A DNA stretch of 64,000 nucleotides, taken from the NCBI GenBank assembly GCA_950022655.1, contig OX465579.1:133736118-133800117 (forward strand). Direction: 5' to 3'. The notes beneath the pieces are model-generated. The model did not search any database, had not been told where the DNA came from, and saw nothing but the letters and a program-made list of their open reading frames with translations. The position numbers and the translations under genes are program-made. This stretch comes from Alentia gelatinosa. Its lineage: Eukaryota > Annelida > Polychaeta > Phyllodocida > Polynoidae. Shown here in pieces: positions 49,763-62,011 of this stretch (its first letter is position 1; each line of letters starts with the position of its first letter).

Positions 49763-50434
49763 ATGTCGAGAAGTAGAAGCTATTCATCTGTAGGTAAGTG
49801 ATCTTTTCATTGAATTATCAGAATAGTTGCGGACAGTTATTAATAAGATGTATGGCTCATAAGAGCTAAACTGACGAATGATATTTGAAAGTTTTGAGAA
49901 TAGGTGATGGAATGAAAGATTGCCTAGATGCATTAATAAATGTTAGGTATCGTCCTGCTATGATGTCATGTCTTGTCATGATATATGCATTCTTTGTCAT
50001 TGTCTTGTGCATATATGTTCCTCGTGTAAATTGTAAGGTAGAACGCCAAATGCCGGTGAATAGTTTTGAACCGTACGTGGATACTCGATTGTCAAATAAT
50101 TCCTGTTTCCTTTTCCCTTTTACTTCATTATAGGCAGGTGCTACAGCAAAGCCAGGAAAGCTCGGAGATAAAAGTTTACAGGGTATGCGAAAAATGACCT
50201 TGTTTGATATTGTAAATTTGAACATGATTTAAATGTCCTTCGTAGAGCACATAAAGTATACAGTCAAATTCATTGATATATCTTATATGCCAAATTCTAA
50301 ATAAGTACACGCATTTGAATATATATATATTTATATATATTGATTATGTAATTCCAGGTGTTGTCATAAAAAAGAAGGCAAGTGACGCTGCTGCAAAGAC
50401 ACTTGTGAAGAAGACTAAAGGAAAATCCAGATGA
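49763..50434 (+). CDS. Small basic, probably nuclear protein (50 aa) with possible extension past TGA
   Basis: Three exons: 49,763-49,793, 50,138-50,182 and 50,358-50,434. Splice sites are GT-AG and phases agree. The product reads MSRSRSYSSVGATAKPGK, then LGDKSLQ, then GVVIKKKASDAAAKTLVKK, ending TKGKSR. It begins with an SR-type stretch and ends like a linker-histone tail. After the TGA (50,432-50,434) the same frame stays open for 32 codons of charged sequence (QSTDAAPKNKEESEDRKNF..., ending in NWGLL) before tandem TAA TAA. The TGA may be a nonsense change (one transition from CGA), a read-through stop, or the true end. No family is recognised. It lies between the 127-residue Lys-rich protein gene and H1 on the same strand, so a chromatin role is a guess from composition and position. 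Confidence 0.5.
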
Positions 50435-51159
50435 CAATCGACAGATGCAGCACCAAAGAATAAAGAGGAAAGCGAAGACAGGAAGAACTTCAAAAAGTTT
50501 CTTAAGAGACAGTCAAACTGGGGGCTCCTCTAATAAGCACCATTAGTAGATCACAAGCTATAACTAGATTATTTCAACAATCTACTTAGTGGGGCCTACG
50601 GATCCATTGCACTAATTGTGATCAGCAGTATGTAGATCCATTGTAAAATTATGAGTTTCATTGCTGAAGGCACATTTATTATCCAACTATTACAGAATGC
50701 CCATAGTAAATTCATCCGGCGCATTTAAGGATATGTTGTATGCGCCGGTTGCGATAAAGCGCGCTTACAGAAACATAGTGCGAATGAAAAAAATAGTGTG
50801 TAACTACAGTGAACTCATATCGGCACGCCACCAGTCGGATAAAGATGGATGATAAACACAATATAAATTGGTTATAGATAAATGCGGTCGCATGCGCTCG
50901 GGTATCACTATGTGTCAACTTTTCGGAGCGGACAGCCGCTTTTTTTCTGAAACTAGTCCATACTGTGTATATACATATCCAATGGATTCATGGTTCACAT
51001 TTGAATTTTACGTTTCCCCGCTGGCAATCCTTTGCAGGTAGCCTTGTACAATTTAGCCCTAAAAAACGGCCTGATTGGTGGAACAGTGGCTAAATGGGTT
51101 GTAGGCCAGGCCTGCAGTTGGTAGCCAACAACAGGCCAGTGGGCAATGGGTCAGCAATG

Positions 51160-51465
51160 TTATCCTACCCCTGATATAAAATCCCATAGGCTTAACATTG
51201 GGTTTCCGTATGCCACGCTGTCTGGCATACGGAGTTTTATATGCCACTAGTGGCATACAGCATTGTTATCACGTAATAATTCAAAATCGAGGAGATAGGG
51301 TAGGATAAATTCAAAACCTGATTCGTTTTAATCTTGGCCACCGCATTCCACTCCTGAAGTTTTGACTCCGGACTTCACTCGGCTTCGCCTCATGAAGTCA
51401 CTTTGCCAAACTCCAGTCATGGAATACGGTCGACAAGATTAAACCTCATCCAGTTTTACGATAGG
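51160..51465. mobile_element. Composite MITE, copy 2
   Basis: This is the second copy of the 306-bp element in intron 12 of the M3 homologue, in the same orientation and with the same length. The outer left part reads TTATCCTACCCCTGATATAA, and the second half is the hairpin with CTTCACTCGGCTTCGCCT near its centre. No coding capacity. Confidence 0.85.
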
Positions 51466-52189
51466 ATTTTTGACACACGGCAAGGAGCTGGTCGTTTGCC
51501 AGCCGGCCGGGTATATGTCATGAACAGTTCCACCAAGCAAATTATCGCTGCCGCCGTGCAAAATCGGCCCGCGACGAGTTCAAGGGCATCGGTTATGGCT
51601 AGCACCAGCTTGGTGGAACAGTAACTTAAGCAGGAGTTTGTTTATGAAAGGCAATTACATGTACATGATGAAGACTCTCAATGCTCCTGTTACAACATCA
51701 ACTGAAATGATGCTATAGCATCAACTGAAATGATTCTACCTCGACTGCTGCATTACCTGTCTATGCTGCACCGACAATTGTAATACATCTGTCTGTTGTC
51801 CATCACCACACTGTGAAACAGGTGTTTATAGAACCTGAGGCTGACCGTCATCTTTTGGCAGTTTTCAAAAGCTCGTTAGTGAAGTGTCAACATACATACA
51901 TGAGTATGTCTACCGGTAAAGTATTCAGCATGAGAATGTGCTCGGCTAAATGGCTTTAGATGTAGCATACGTTTTGTGTTTTTATCTGAAACATGTTTAG
52001 ACATAGCTTTGGGTCTAGGTAGATAGTAAATAGATATCTTTCTTGAACGGATCCATCTAGAATGTGTTTAAACCCTGCAATTATTTACGTTGAACTAGGT
52101 AATAATGAGACATCAGTCTCACAACATGCGATATCATTTATTGCTGCGTGTGGTGTAGGTACTTGTTGAATGTTGTAACCCATAAAGCC

Positions 52190-52533
52190 ATTTTCCACTG
52201 GCCGACGAAAACGGCACCGATTAATTGGGTTCTCCTCCTCGTCGGTTGGGGATGGCCAATGACTGCACGTCAGTATCTAAAAGTCGGTGAGGTGTTGTGT
52301 ATGGCTTGTTTCTGCCGCATTTTACAGGTCCAAACCGATGGAATAGTCCTTCAAACTCAATGACTATCACCAGCAATTTCAAACCCCTTTGATTCTGCTA
52401 GGCGTTGACCAAGTTTGTTGGTGGTGGCCTTATTGCATAATCTATGCACAATTAATCGCTGAACACTGCTCTGCATGTCTGTTTCCATTCACTGATCTTT
52501 CGATTGGTAGCGAATAGTCGGCCAGTGGAAAAT
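52190..52533. mobile_element. 344-bp MITE with perfect 17-bp inverted ends
   Basis: ATTTTCCACTGGCCGAC (52,190-52,206) and GTCGGCCAGTGGAAAAT (52,517-52,533) are exact reverse complements. The GGCCAGTGG core recalls PIF/Harbinger-group ends, but I see no unambiguous 3-bp duplication, so the superfamily is tentative. The called open frame inside it is not a gene. Confidence 0.8.
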
Positions 52534-53699
52534 GATTTTTTTTAGTTTAGAATTAGTCTTGCCTCTATTACTCTGTTAATATCTGTGTCATGCGCACATG
52601 ATAGGGCTACACCATGGCAAATATGTGAAGTTAGGTAACAATGGCTGATATACTTACACATATATAATACATATGACCAGTGCAATATTATTCATGTACA
52701 TGTCAGAGAAGACATAACAATATTCCATATCAAAATTATGATATAATATGCAAACCATCTATTATATAATTGAATATTACAAACTCACCAAAGGTAGAGC
52801 ATTACAGACAATGAGACTTTGTTTATCATAGAATCTTCTTGGTCAATACAGCATGAATAAATGAAAATATGTGATTCTGGATAAGAGTACACCCTTTCTT
52901 ACTCATATGAACCATGTACTTAAGATGTCTTCCAATAACAGGTGATACTGCCCTTTCTTACAGGCTCTATCCATATCTCCTTAAATTTGATACAAATTAT
53001 ATCATCTGAGAAACGATGGACTGATTTTTAAAATTGTAACTGACGTATTGAGTTACCTAAATTATCATTTTACATTTAAGGAGTATCGTAGAACACCATG
53101 TGGTACTGCCACCTACCAAATACACATCTATATGAGGTATGTGAATAGCATTACAGTCAAGTGGTTTTATTTCCATCTGTACTAATGTAAACCGTTTCAC
53201 AGACATTTGAAAAACACAGCACCGTTTATGCGTCGACAGGCGCTTGTAATCTATGCCATCCACTGCCACCACTGCTGCCATGTGTCTAAGTAAAGTGTCC
53301 CCCAACTAGTTATCGCTCCTCTTTGTTGTGATTGAGTAGGGAGGTGTTGATTACTGTTAGTTTCAAGCTGGTGTAAAGGCACACACACAACCATCAACTC
53401 TTCAACGTGTTACCCCCAATCATACCATCAGATAAACGTAAGGGGATACTGTCAGAGATGATTATGCACTAAGGTCAAACAAATAATAGGTGTTTCTGGT
53501 TAACCCCCCCCCCCCCCCCACACCTAGCAAAACCTTACCCTACCTAGAAATTTATTTGCCTCTACAGAGTTTCCGACGTACGATTTCTACACAAATAGAC
53601 AAAAAATACATACGGACAAACGTACAAGAAAATATTGACTCAAAAAAATGTATAAAGAACATTTTCATAGAGAACAACTAATTTTCTCACAATTTTAGA

Positions 53700-54400
53700 A
53701 AGATGATAATTCTAAGTTGCTGTTTCAGTCACATACTAGAATACTTAAGTGGGTAAGCTGTGCTAAATACGAAGATTATATGCTGTCTCTTTGTGACAAC
53801 AAATATGGGAGAGCTAGAAATGGCAGCTTCCACTGGAGTGATAAGATATTGCTAGTGCCATCATGCTCCTTGTCTATAGCCTCAGATCATGAAAGCATCA
53901 TTAACACTCCTAGTGTTTTTGAGGTGTAAGTCTCTCTATTGAGGTGATGGATCATTAACTATTAATGATCTACATTTTTAAGATGCTTGACATAGATCTA
54001 CGCATAGGATCAGAATGTACACCAGTACAGAACTCATGTAATCAAGCAGAAAGTGTCATGTCAAATCTAAACCTCACCCTTCAAGATGTTGCCTGAGGAC
54101 CTTGCAAGCTCTGCGACAGATGTTGCACTGAAGAGGTGCAACTCAATGACAGTTATCCCAAAGCTCATTCAAAGTGTACCTGATCTCAAAGAGGAATGAA
54201 CACACTCAATGGTTGACAAGGAAGAAACTTAAAAGTTCATTTGAGCACTTCCTTCTTGAATCAGTATCAAATGAGAGTATAGATGAGGTGAAAGAGACTG
54301 TCTTGACCCAATCTCAGAGAATTGACATAGGGAATTGGAGAGGAGTAATACCAGAAAGAGTATTTCAGATGGCTGGATAAGCAAAATATCCAACATTGGT
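53700..54400 (+). pseudogene. Decayed coding-like block
   Basis: One frame from 53,717 reads KWVSCAKYEDYMLSLCDNK and continues with a composition unlike the AT-rich surroundings. Another from 54,085 reads LPEDLASSATDVALKRCNSM before hitting stops; a third gives FLLESVSNESIDEVKETVL. The pieces are in different frames with stops between them and no splice sites join them. They may be a broken host gene or transposon; I do not recognise the family. Confidence 0.25.
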
Positions 54401-56369
54401 ATCTGTTCCAAACACAAAAATATGATGACCTGACATGCTAGTCACTATAGTGCTCAAGTCATCTCATTCTTCCCTTAACATGAGTATCAGATATAGGGAG
54501 CATTAGGAACATATTAACAAGGTCCATTGTTAGTCCTGATGTCACTTAAACTATCCTTGAAACTGTAGAAGGAAGTGAAGGCAAAATGTAATCAAATAAT
54601 AAAAAAAAGTGAGAAAACTAACAAGTGAGGGAAAGTGGCCAAGATGAGAGTGAGAAAAAGGTGATTATTATAAAGGTTTATATCTTAGTTGAGTGTTGTA
54701 TGTCTGAACCAGAGGGTTGTTGTGAATGAGGCAAACAGTATGCTTTCTCAAACTGGTATTAGGGTATAACCTTTCATGTGGCAGCCCTTTTGTCCCATCC
54801 AGATCACATTTTTCACAATAGTGCTATTGTTAATGGAATGATGCGACAAAGCCTCCTGGAATTGTAAAATGTTTAATAAGATATGATTGAGAAGAGTAAG
54901 CTGTCTGCATCAACCAGGCCGCATATACCCTGTTATTTCAACAGGATACACATTTAAATAAATTCAAGTAAGTCTGGTTGAACAAATTGGATGTGAAGCC
55001 TTCAGAGAATGTAAGTATGGCATGATATTTAGAATTTTAAAAAAATGATAGATGATATCAAGTATCACGTCAGATTACATGATGTAGTTATCATAAGTGG
55101 CCATCAGCTTTTCATCTTATCAGATTTATTTATGATTATAAATGATAAATTTAGTTAACAAAATACCACTATGTAATTCCACCTATGGATTAGAAATTTT
55201 TGTTCAGTGTCCCCCAGCAAGTTTTAAAATGTGTTTCATCCAAACCAATGATTGGGATTTCTGGAATGATCAAAAGTAGGAGAGATTAAATATTTGCCTT
55301 TCAGCAAGGACTAGTGTTTCACATACTAGTGTCCCTCGCTCTTGAGTTTGGCACTGCTACCATCTTCTATGAACATGAATTCTTCTCAAAGGTGTTTATA
55401 ATGTTTACACAGGGATGAAAGTCAGGACTGAAGAAAAAATCAGAAATTGAAATCCCTATACATTTATAACCTTATTTTGAAACATAATGGCAATGAATCT
55501 GTACATGTATTTTAATTTCCCTTGATTATACTGGGTATTTTTTATAGTATTTGAAGAGAGATTTATGTGAAAAATAATGTTGTCAGTATGTAGGAAATGT
55601 CAGAATATCGTCATTTGTCAGCAAACATGCATCCACACTATTATGTGTCTTCAATATTGATGCTAGTTTTTTTTGGTCAGGTAACCAGAAACACAACATT
55701 AATTTTTTTTGGCCCAAGCTCTTTGCGGTTGAAATATCCAGAATGTTTCAATAAAGCTCGAGAATGGATTCAATAGTTCTTTTCAAATATCATCAAAAGG
55801 AAAAGAGAAAAGGCATATGAGACAAAATATAGAATTTGATATACTGGATGAATGGAGATTGCTGATTGGAATTAAGTGCTGGTATAAAAATCAGTGTATT
55901 CTAATGCATTCAAGGTTTTCTCTCAGTCTTGTCTTATATGGGTCTGAATGTAATAGTTTGACACTAACGCAACTAACTCTCGTTCAGTTTCTACAAAGTC
56001 TTGCATGTTTAAGAAACAGAGTAATGGGGAATTATCTATTCTGCGTAAGTATACATCAAATTAGTCCTGATGGACTGATGGACTTAGGCTTGACAGTGCT
56101 GTGGTCTTATCAAATGTGTAGCCATCTAATATGTTGATACATGGTCCATTCGTGTTATTAATCGTGTAGGTGGGTAACAAATACAATTACAACAGGTTTT
56201 GTAGATGGGTGGCCGTAATCTCCCCGTAGATGATAACGTAAAATCCTCGCTATCGCTTGTCAACTACTCGGAGATTACGGCTACTCGTACAAAACCAGTC
56301 ATTATTGTGTATATATACTCGTAATTACCTACTATATTTAAAACGGTAGAATTCCGTCGAATCCGCTTG

Positions 56370-56500
56370 GAGAATCTTCCGCACATAGGGACAGAGTGAA
56401 CCCGATCTAGGGTGGGAGATTGAAGCCCCACGGGAGTGAGATTCTCGTGTAGGGAAAAACTTGAACCTGTTCTTCTTTTTTGTAGGACTATACATAGATA
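56370..56500. repeat. Dispersed repeat, copy a
   Basis: It resembles 60,321-60,437. Shared words include GCTTGGAG, CACATAG, GGAGATTGAA, GAGTGAGATTCTCGTGT and TTGTAGG or ATGTAGG at the end. It is non-coding; the family is unknown. Confidence 0.6.
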
Positions 56501-56711
56501 TACTTTTTCTCTTATGATTCATTTCAAGCCATGCCAAAATCAAAGTTTAGTATTGTAGTTTTCTTATCTACTTTTCTCGTGAGAAACCAATGAGATCGCA
56601 AGATTTCGCTGGTACCCCTTTCGAAACTCCGCTGATTCCCCCACCCACCAACAGAGCTCTGTCCTCTGCCAACAGCCTAAGTATTTGACCTCACTAGAGC
56701 ACCTATCTTTG

Positions 56712-56765
56712 TGGGGCAGTCAGCAGAGTCTTCGACTCCGAATGTGAACGTCGGTGGTTCGAACC
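56712..56765 (+). repeat. Possible tRNA-derived SINE head
   Basis: TGGGGCAGTCAGC (56,712-56,724) resembles a Pol III box A and GGTTCGAACC (56,756-56,765) resembles box B, at tRNA-like spacing. The rest does not fold into a convincing tRNA cloverleaf, and no second copy was seen in the window. Weak call. Confidence 0.25.
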
Positions 56766-58059
56766 ATGCTCTCGCCAGTCTGTTATTTGATTTTTCTATA
56801 TTTTTCGGACTCGACGAAGTTGCTAGTACTCTATCTAATTCCAAGCGTGCACAACCATCGGTTTATCTTGATGTATCTCTCTCCTGGTCAGGCTGGGATA
56901 TGGTTAGGCTGAGATACTAGACACCTTTTTACGGAAAATATGACTGTGTTTTCCCGCGCTCAAAAAGACATGCAATGTCATCGTGTATGGCATTTGTAAA
57001 ATGACGATTTTCCTATTCATTTTGAACTAATGCCGCATTTCGTCCATAGATTGATAAACTGTTACATTTCATATGACACAAATTATGTACCTGAAAAGTT
57101 TATGATATAGTGGTATGAATTGCTAGAGGTTTGATTTATAAGAATAACATCTGTTTTCTCCATGCTTATGAATTTCTCTTGAAAGTACCTAAAATATCAT
57201 GTATGTAATCAAAAGAGGTCAAAGAGAACATTTTTGGTTCTTAAAACAGAAGCATAAATCGATTCTAACATGAAGCAATGTTATAGCGATAAATAATCGT
57301 GTGGGCCTCCATTGATCGTACTTTGAAGGCAACCAAGTTACTTGCCCTCAAATAGCCAATTCAGAGGCGAAATCGACACACCTCTCAACATCTTGAGGTC
57401 TGAACTGCATTGTTTCACTTAATTGCTTTAGACACGTCCAAATCACCTGGAATAGTACACTTCATAAAACTCTGAGAGAAAACTATCCCTGATATTGCAC
57501 CTCAATACATTGTGTAAATAGATAATTTATATAGCTTCAAATCCTATTAACATGATTATTCTAATTGCCTATTGCACCTTGTTGAATTTGTAGGCATTTG
57601 CTCGGTGACCCTGACGTGTCAATCTTGCCTTCATGAGAGGAGCGGTCGCAAACGCATGCAATTCATAAAGGCAATAATTTAGAATCTCTCTAAGATTTTC
57701 ACACATGAAGCGAGTATATTTTAAGTGGATAATATTGTAATTTTGATATTAACGGTATAACTTGGGAACGAGATTACGAAATATATCCCCCATACGACAC
57801 AAGCAAAATCGTTGATTTCAAACAGATCCTGTGTGATTGCATATGGTCCCGGTCTTCTGCAAATTCATAGTTTCTCGACTTTGAATAACACTAAATTCTG
57901 CATCTCCTTTAATCTGAGGAATTGACTGTAATACATACATATCGATGTGACTTAGGTACCCTTTGCAGATCTAAAATTAGATCACCTTAATGCTGTAAAA
58001 CTTGAATGGCAGTAAGTCGTGCGGGTGACATATGACACATAGCTACTTCTCCGTGGCCT

Positions 58060-58131
58060 ATGCAAATTGCCAATCAACTGACCGCCCAGTTGACGACCTT
58101 CTCGGCAGACGACTCCCGCCAGGTATAAAAG
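58060..58131 (+). promoter_or_regulatory. Histone H1 core promoter: octamer, CCAAT and TATA
   Basis: A perfect octamer ATGCAAAT (58,060-58,067), a CCAAT box (58,070-58,074) and a TATA box TATAAAAG (58,124-58,131) lie in order, 150 to 79 bases before the H1 start codon. Octamer and CCAAT elements upstream of a TATA box are typical of histone promoters, the octamer especially of H2B genes. Confidence 0.8.
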
Positions 58132-58209
58132 AGAGACAGGTGCTGGCGTCCACCATTGCCATTAGACGACGTTTTCACCACTCAACGACGAAACTTCTGA
58201 CACAGCAGT

Positions 58210-61200
58210 ATGAGTTCCAGCTCAACTCCAGGCGGGCCAAGCCCAGCCAAGGTGCCGACACCGAAACCCAAGAAGGCGGCAGCAACTGGACCCAAGACAA
58301 TCGACATGCTGGTAGAGGCCATTTCTACCCTCAATGAACGGAAGGGGGCTTCCATACAGGCTATCAAGAGCTATATTTTGGAGAAGTACCCGAATGTAGA
58401 CCCGTCACGATTAAGGACGTCGCTGAAAAAGGCCGTGGTGTCTGGAATGGAGTCTGGTGTAATCATCAGACCGAAAGCTACAGAAGCCTCGGGTTAGTGC
58501 TCAATGGGATTGTCCTGAAAATTGCGTTGTACATTGAAGATCATTGCTTTGTGGCATTTCACCAGGATCTTTTCGACTGACATATGAACGTTAAAATCTG
58601 ATTGGCATGTCGTCATACTGCCACGTGGCTACGTCTTCAGTTGGGGTATCGTAACTCTGTTAATTTATAAGATTTATTACAATTCACACGCCTTTTATAC
58701 AACCCGTAACAATTACGAATATTAAGATTTGTCCGTAAAGCAGGGGTTTTACATTGCCATGCATTTCCCGCCTAGTTTTACGGTTTCCCGCCAAACGTGT
58801 TGCCTCAAATTCATAGTGTTCCATTTAAACCCGATCTAAAATGGTGAATGAAATTCCACACCATATTAAAATCGACGGATAGTTCAGTTCTGATGTTGCA
58901 ATTTTCCTCTACAAGCCCCACAATAAATGTGTTCCGTTTTACAATTTATAACGGACATTGGTTCTGATTTCGAAATAGAATGGGTATTTGAAATTCATAT
59001 ATTCTTCAAATGCATTGCTATTTAGAATCTACTATTGTACCTGATACAATTTTTTCTTGATATTTCCATTTTTAAATTCTTTGCAACTGTTCTCCTGGTA
59101 TCATTGTAGGCGCTTCACTTACCGGTCGTCTTAAAGTAGACAAAGCAAAGGTGGCTGCACTCAAGAAAGAGAAAAAGCCCAAGGTGGCAAAGCCTGTCTC
59201 AAAACCAAAGAAGCCAAGGGTAAGTAATAATTGGGAATTTAGCTAAGCCCACTTCTGTGAATATTGTAATTTGTTGCCTACCACATATCAAAAGACGCAA
59301 TTTCGACCAAGATCTGCTTGGAGTTGCTCTCCGACAAAATTAACAGACCTGTGCATGAAGTTTGGAATGCTCCGAAAGTGAAAATCTGCTGCTTTAATTG
59401 CAGTCTGGTATGGATAATCAGCTATATAAAGCTAGACTGAACGCCAATAGTGCAGCCAATTTCCACCAGATGGCGCCTTCAAAGGCTTCATAGGTGAAGT
59501 CACTAGCCTATAATACTGCCATTATTCACCAGACGGCGTGTGCACTACGCTGGTTCCCCAGATAGCCGCTAGAGGGCACAGCGGCAAAATACCCTGATTT
59601 TGGTAACCTCGGGAAACGCGTGCGCAAACCTTAGACTGTGTGTCTGACCGATTCGAAGGCAATATCCGAGCGTATGCGAGGATATTGCGCAGAGGCAACT
59701 CCAATTAGCATACGATCGCTTTATCTGAAACTAGTCTATGTTGTATTTATTATCCACCTTTTCCTGACAAGTTAGGTACTGATATTGGTTCATTTAGGTG
59801 CGCACTATTTTTTTCATATGCACTATTTTTTCGTATGCGCCGGCTGCTGCTACCCGGAGCATACAACATACATTGTATCTGTATGCTCCGAGTATGTCCA
59901 TACACACTCCCTATGTCTTTTCTATTGACACTTTGTATTAGGTGGATAATAAAGGCGGGTACCAGCCAACCCTGTGCGCCTAAAGCGGTCGTGAAAGAGA
60001 CTAAAGTTACCACCTACTATATATAGACCCTATTGAGGTATCCCAGAATTCAGTCTGTTTACAAGTCCCAGTGTGCGCTGGTTACTGACGTTGTATGGTG
60101 ATGGGAAATCCGATGTCAGAAATGGAAATTTAGCCATTTCTACATATAAGTCCGAATTATATTCAGGTTCTTCAAATATAAATGGGAAATCTATGGTTCA
60201 TGTTGTCGTGGTGAGGCCAGCCAGTCGTGAACGGAACTTGTATTTACCCTGGGGGATAATAGGGAGACTAGTAACCTCTGGAGGGCATATAGAAATGCAC
60301 GGTTTCGACAGGATATATGCTTGGAGTTGCTCCCCCACATAGAGACAAATAGAGCAAGACCTGTCCATGGAGATTGAACTGCTATGAGAGTGAGATTCTC
60401 GTGTGCAGAAAATCTCAAACCTGCTCTTTCATGTAGGCCTTCGCTCAGATTTCTTTTTGATGCCTTTTTTCTTAGGATTTAATGTTAGCAATCCCGATAA
60501 AAATTTAATGCTTTAGTTTACTGAACTCCTTAGACAAGTTTGGTGATAGCCTACGCTGGTCCCCATATTACGTTGAAAGCACACAAAGGAACGGTTTATC
60601 ATAGCAGGGCCCGTCACCGCCTATTTGAATATTCTTGATCTGCCATGGGCCTTGGAGTTTGTTCTGAAGAAAAGACTAAAAGCTAAAGCGAGTGAAAACC
60701 CAGAAAAGCGAGTGATAAGTCGAGCGATCGGGGGGTACCAAAGGCATTCAACGCAGATGGCTAGTAAATTATCGCGTTTACCATCGCGATTTTGCTCACC
60801 CGCTCACTCGCAAAACCTCAAAATTGATAATTTTCTTATTCAACAAGGCCCTGATGCCCGGGAAGCTTACCTGCTACCAGTGTCTGCTAGCGGTTTGAAA
60901 CGTGACAGTTTTCCCACTTGTGGCATGTAGCATAGTTTATGATTTCCAGTCATCCGCTGACCAGATATATATATATATAACATTGCAAGTAAAGTAAAAC
61001 AGTAACGAATTAATAATGACCAATGTAATGCTTAATTTGTTTTTAGGAGAGTTTTCGTCACAGTTCAGTAGTTAATCCTTAATGTTGTCTGGCATAATTG
61101 AAAACCAACTGTATTGTCGAAATATCGCCTCACTAAACAGAGAAACTTATTTGTTCAATGATGTATACATTTTGAAATTCGACTGCACATTTACAAAAGG

Positions 61201-62011
61201 AAATGGTCTTTAATCTCATCTTTCTTTCAGTCAACATCAAAATCTCCAAAGAAAGCTTTAGCGAAATCGAAGAAGCCTACTTTGAAAAAAACGGAAAAGC
61301 CAAAGGTAAATCAGAGTTTCTCACCCTTTACCTGCATAGATTTTTCATACAGACTACATATGGATTTTCCAGGCGACAAAACTGAATATCATTGGGTTGG
61401 ACAGCCAATATAAAAGCTTTTATCAAGATACATGTGGTCATCATTCAAAGTCTTAACTTACTCAAGGGTCACGCTTTATCACATCTTTATCAACATGTAT
61501 ACATAATTGATAATCCATGGTTTTCGAATTGTATACCCCTCGCATCTTGATAACCAGACTGTACATGTATTAATTACTTGATCTACAGTGTCCTCATCTT
61601 CTTTCAGTCTAAAGATAAGTTTTTATCTATTTCATCACAGTTCTAGACTTATTGGCTCAATATTTCCCACCATTTTCTAAAAAGTGATAATCAATTGTAT
61701 ACAAACGGAACAACTGTGATGCCCAGGTCAACATGTTCCTTAGACCATAGTTTAAAATGCGTACAATTTGTCTTACCTTAGAATTTCTCGTAATGTTTTT
61801 AGCATACATTTTTGTATATCTAAAAATATCTTTTCAGTCGAAAACTCTGACGAAAACTAAACCTGATAAGGCCAAACTTGCCAAGAAGCCTGCTGCAAAA
61901 ACTACCAAGACTCCAAAGCCCAAAGAACCCAAAAAGCCAAAGGCCCCCAAGACACCAGCTAAAGCTAAAGCCGCCAAAGCCACTAAAACAACAAAGGCAA
62001 AGAAAACGTGA
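58210..62011 (+). CDS. Linker histone H1, four exons (213 aa)
   Basis: Exons: 58,210-58,492, 59,110-59,219, 61,231-61,305 and 61,838-62,011; GT-AG sites, matching phases, 642 nt including TGA. Residues 1-25 are a short Ser/Pro/Lys head (MSSSSTPGGPSPAKVPTPKP). Residues 27-92 form the winged-helix H15 domain: TIDMLVEAISTLNERKGASI, QAIKSYILEKYP and LKKAVVSGMESGVI are diagnostic. It is followed by GASLTGRLK, the usual end of the globular domain, which is where intron 1 falls. The remaining 120 residues are a Lys/Ala/Pro tail (KPKAPKTPAKAKAAKATK). The protein binds nucleosome entry/exit DNA and compacts chromatin. Most animal H1 genes lack introns; three introns and a likely poly(A) signal suggest a replication-independent or germline variant. 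Confidence 0.93.
59463..59579. promoter_or_regulatory. Cluster of CTCF-like motifs in H1 intron 2
   Basis: CCACCAGATGGCGC (59,463-59,476) and CCGCTAGAGGGCAC (59,566-59,579) both fit the CTCF core CC(A/G)(C/G)(C/T)AG(A/G)(G/T)GGC. A weaker third (TCACCAGACGGCGT) lies at 59,527-59,540. Three in about 120 bp in one intron is more than expected by chance in AT-rich sequence, but binding is only inferred. Confidence 0.4.
60022..60291. repeat. Dispersed repeat, short copy
   Basis: Second copy of the element at 17,968-18,299, lacking an internal block of about 60 bases. It lies in H1 intron 2, in the same orientation. Open frames called across it on both strands are not genes. Confidence 0.8.
60321..60437. 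repeat. Dispersed repeat, copy b
   Basis: Related to 56,370-56,500 (shared GAGTGAGATTCTCGTGT). It follows the short copy of the other dispersed repeat by only 30 bases, so the two could be parts of a single longer element. Confidence 0.55.

Larger units (their letters stand above)
50435..58209. other. Intergenic region with repeats and decayed coding-like sequence
   Basis: No intact gene is supported between the small basic gene and H1. The region holds a composite MITE (51,160-51,465), a GC-rich open stretch at 51,470-51,624 that might be an orphan terminal exon, a 344-bp MITE (52,190-52,533), a poly-C run near 53,505, decayed coding-like sequence at 53,700-54,400, an inverted-repeat block at 56,195-56,295 and a dispersed repeat at 56,370-56,500. 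The remaining AT-rich sequence shows nothing I can name. Confidence 0.5.

Noticed and set aside
51470..51624. GC-rich open stretch ending ...ASTSLVEQ as a terminal exon
   Set aside because: The coding look is suggestive, but no acceptor with a partner donor was found, and it directly abuts a MITE copy; kept only as a note.
53717..53929. Single-exon gene of 70 codons
   Set aside because: It lacks a promoter and has a decayed neighbourhood with stops in all frames; described as a possible pseudogene instead.
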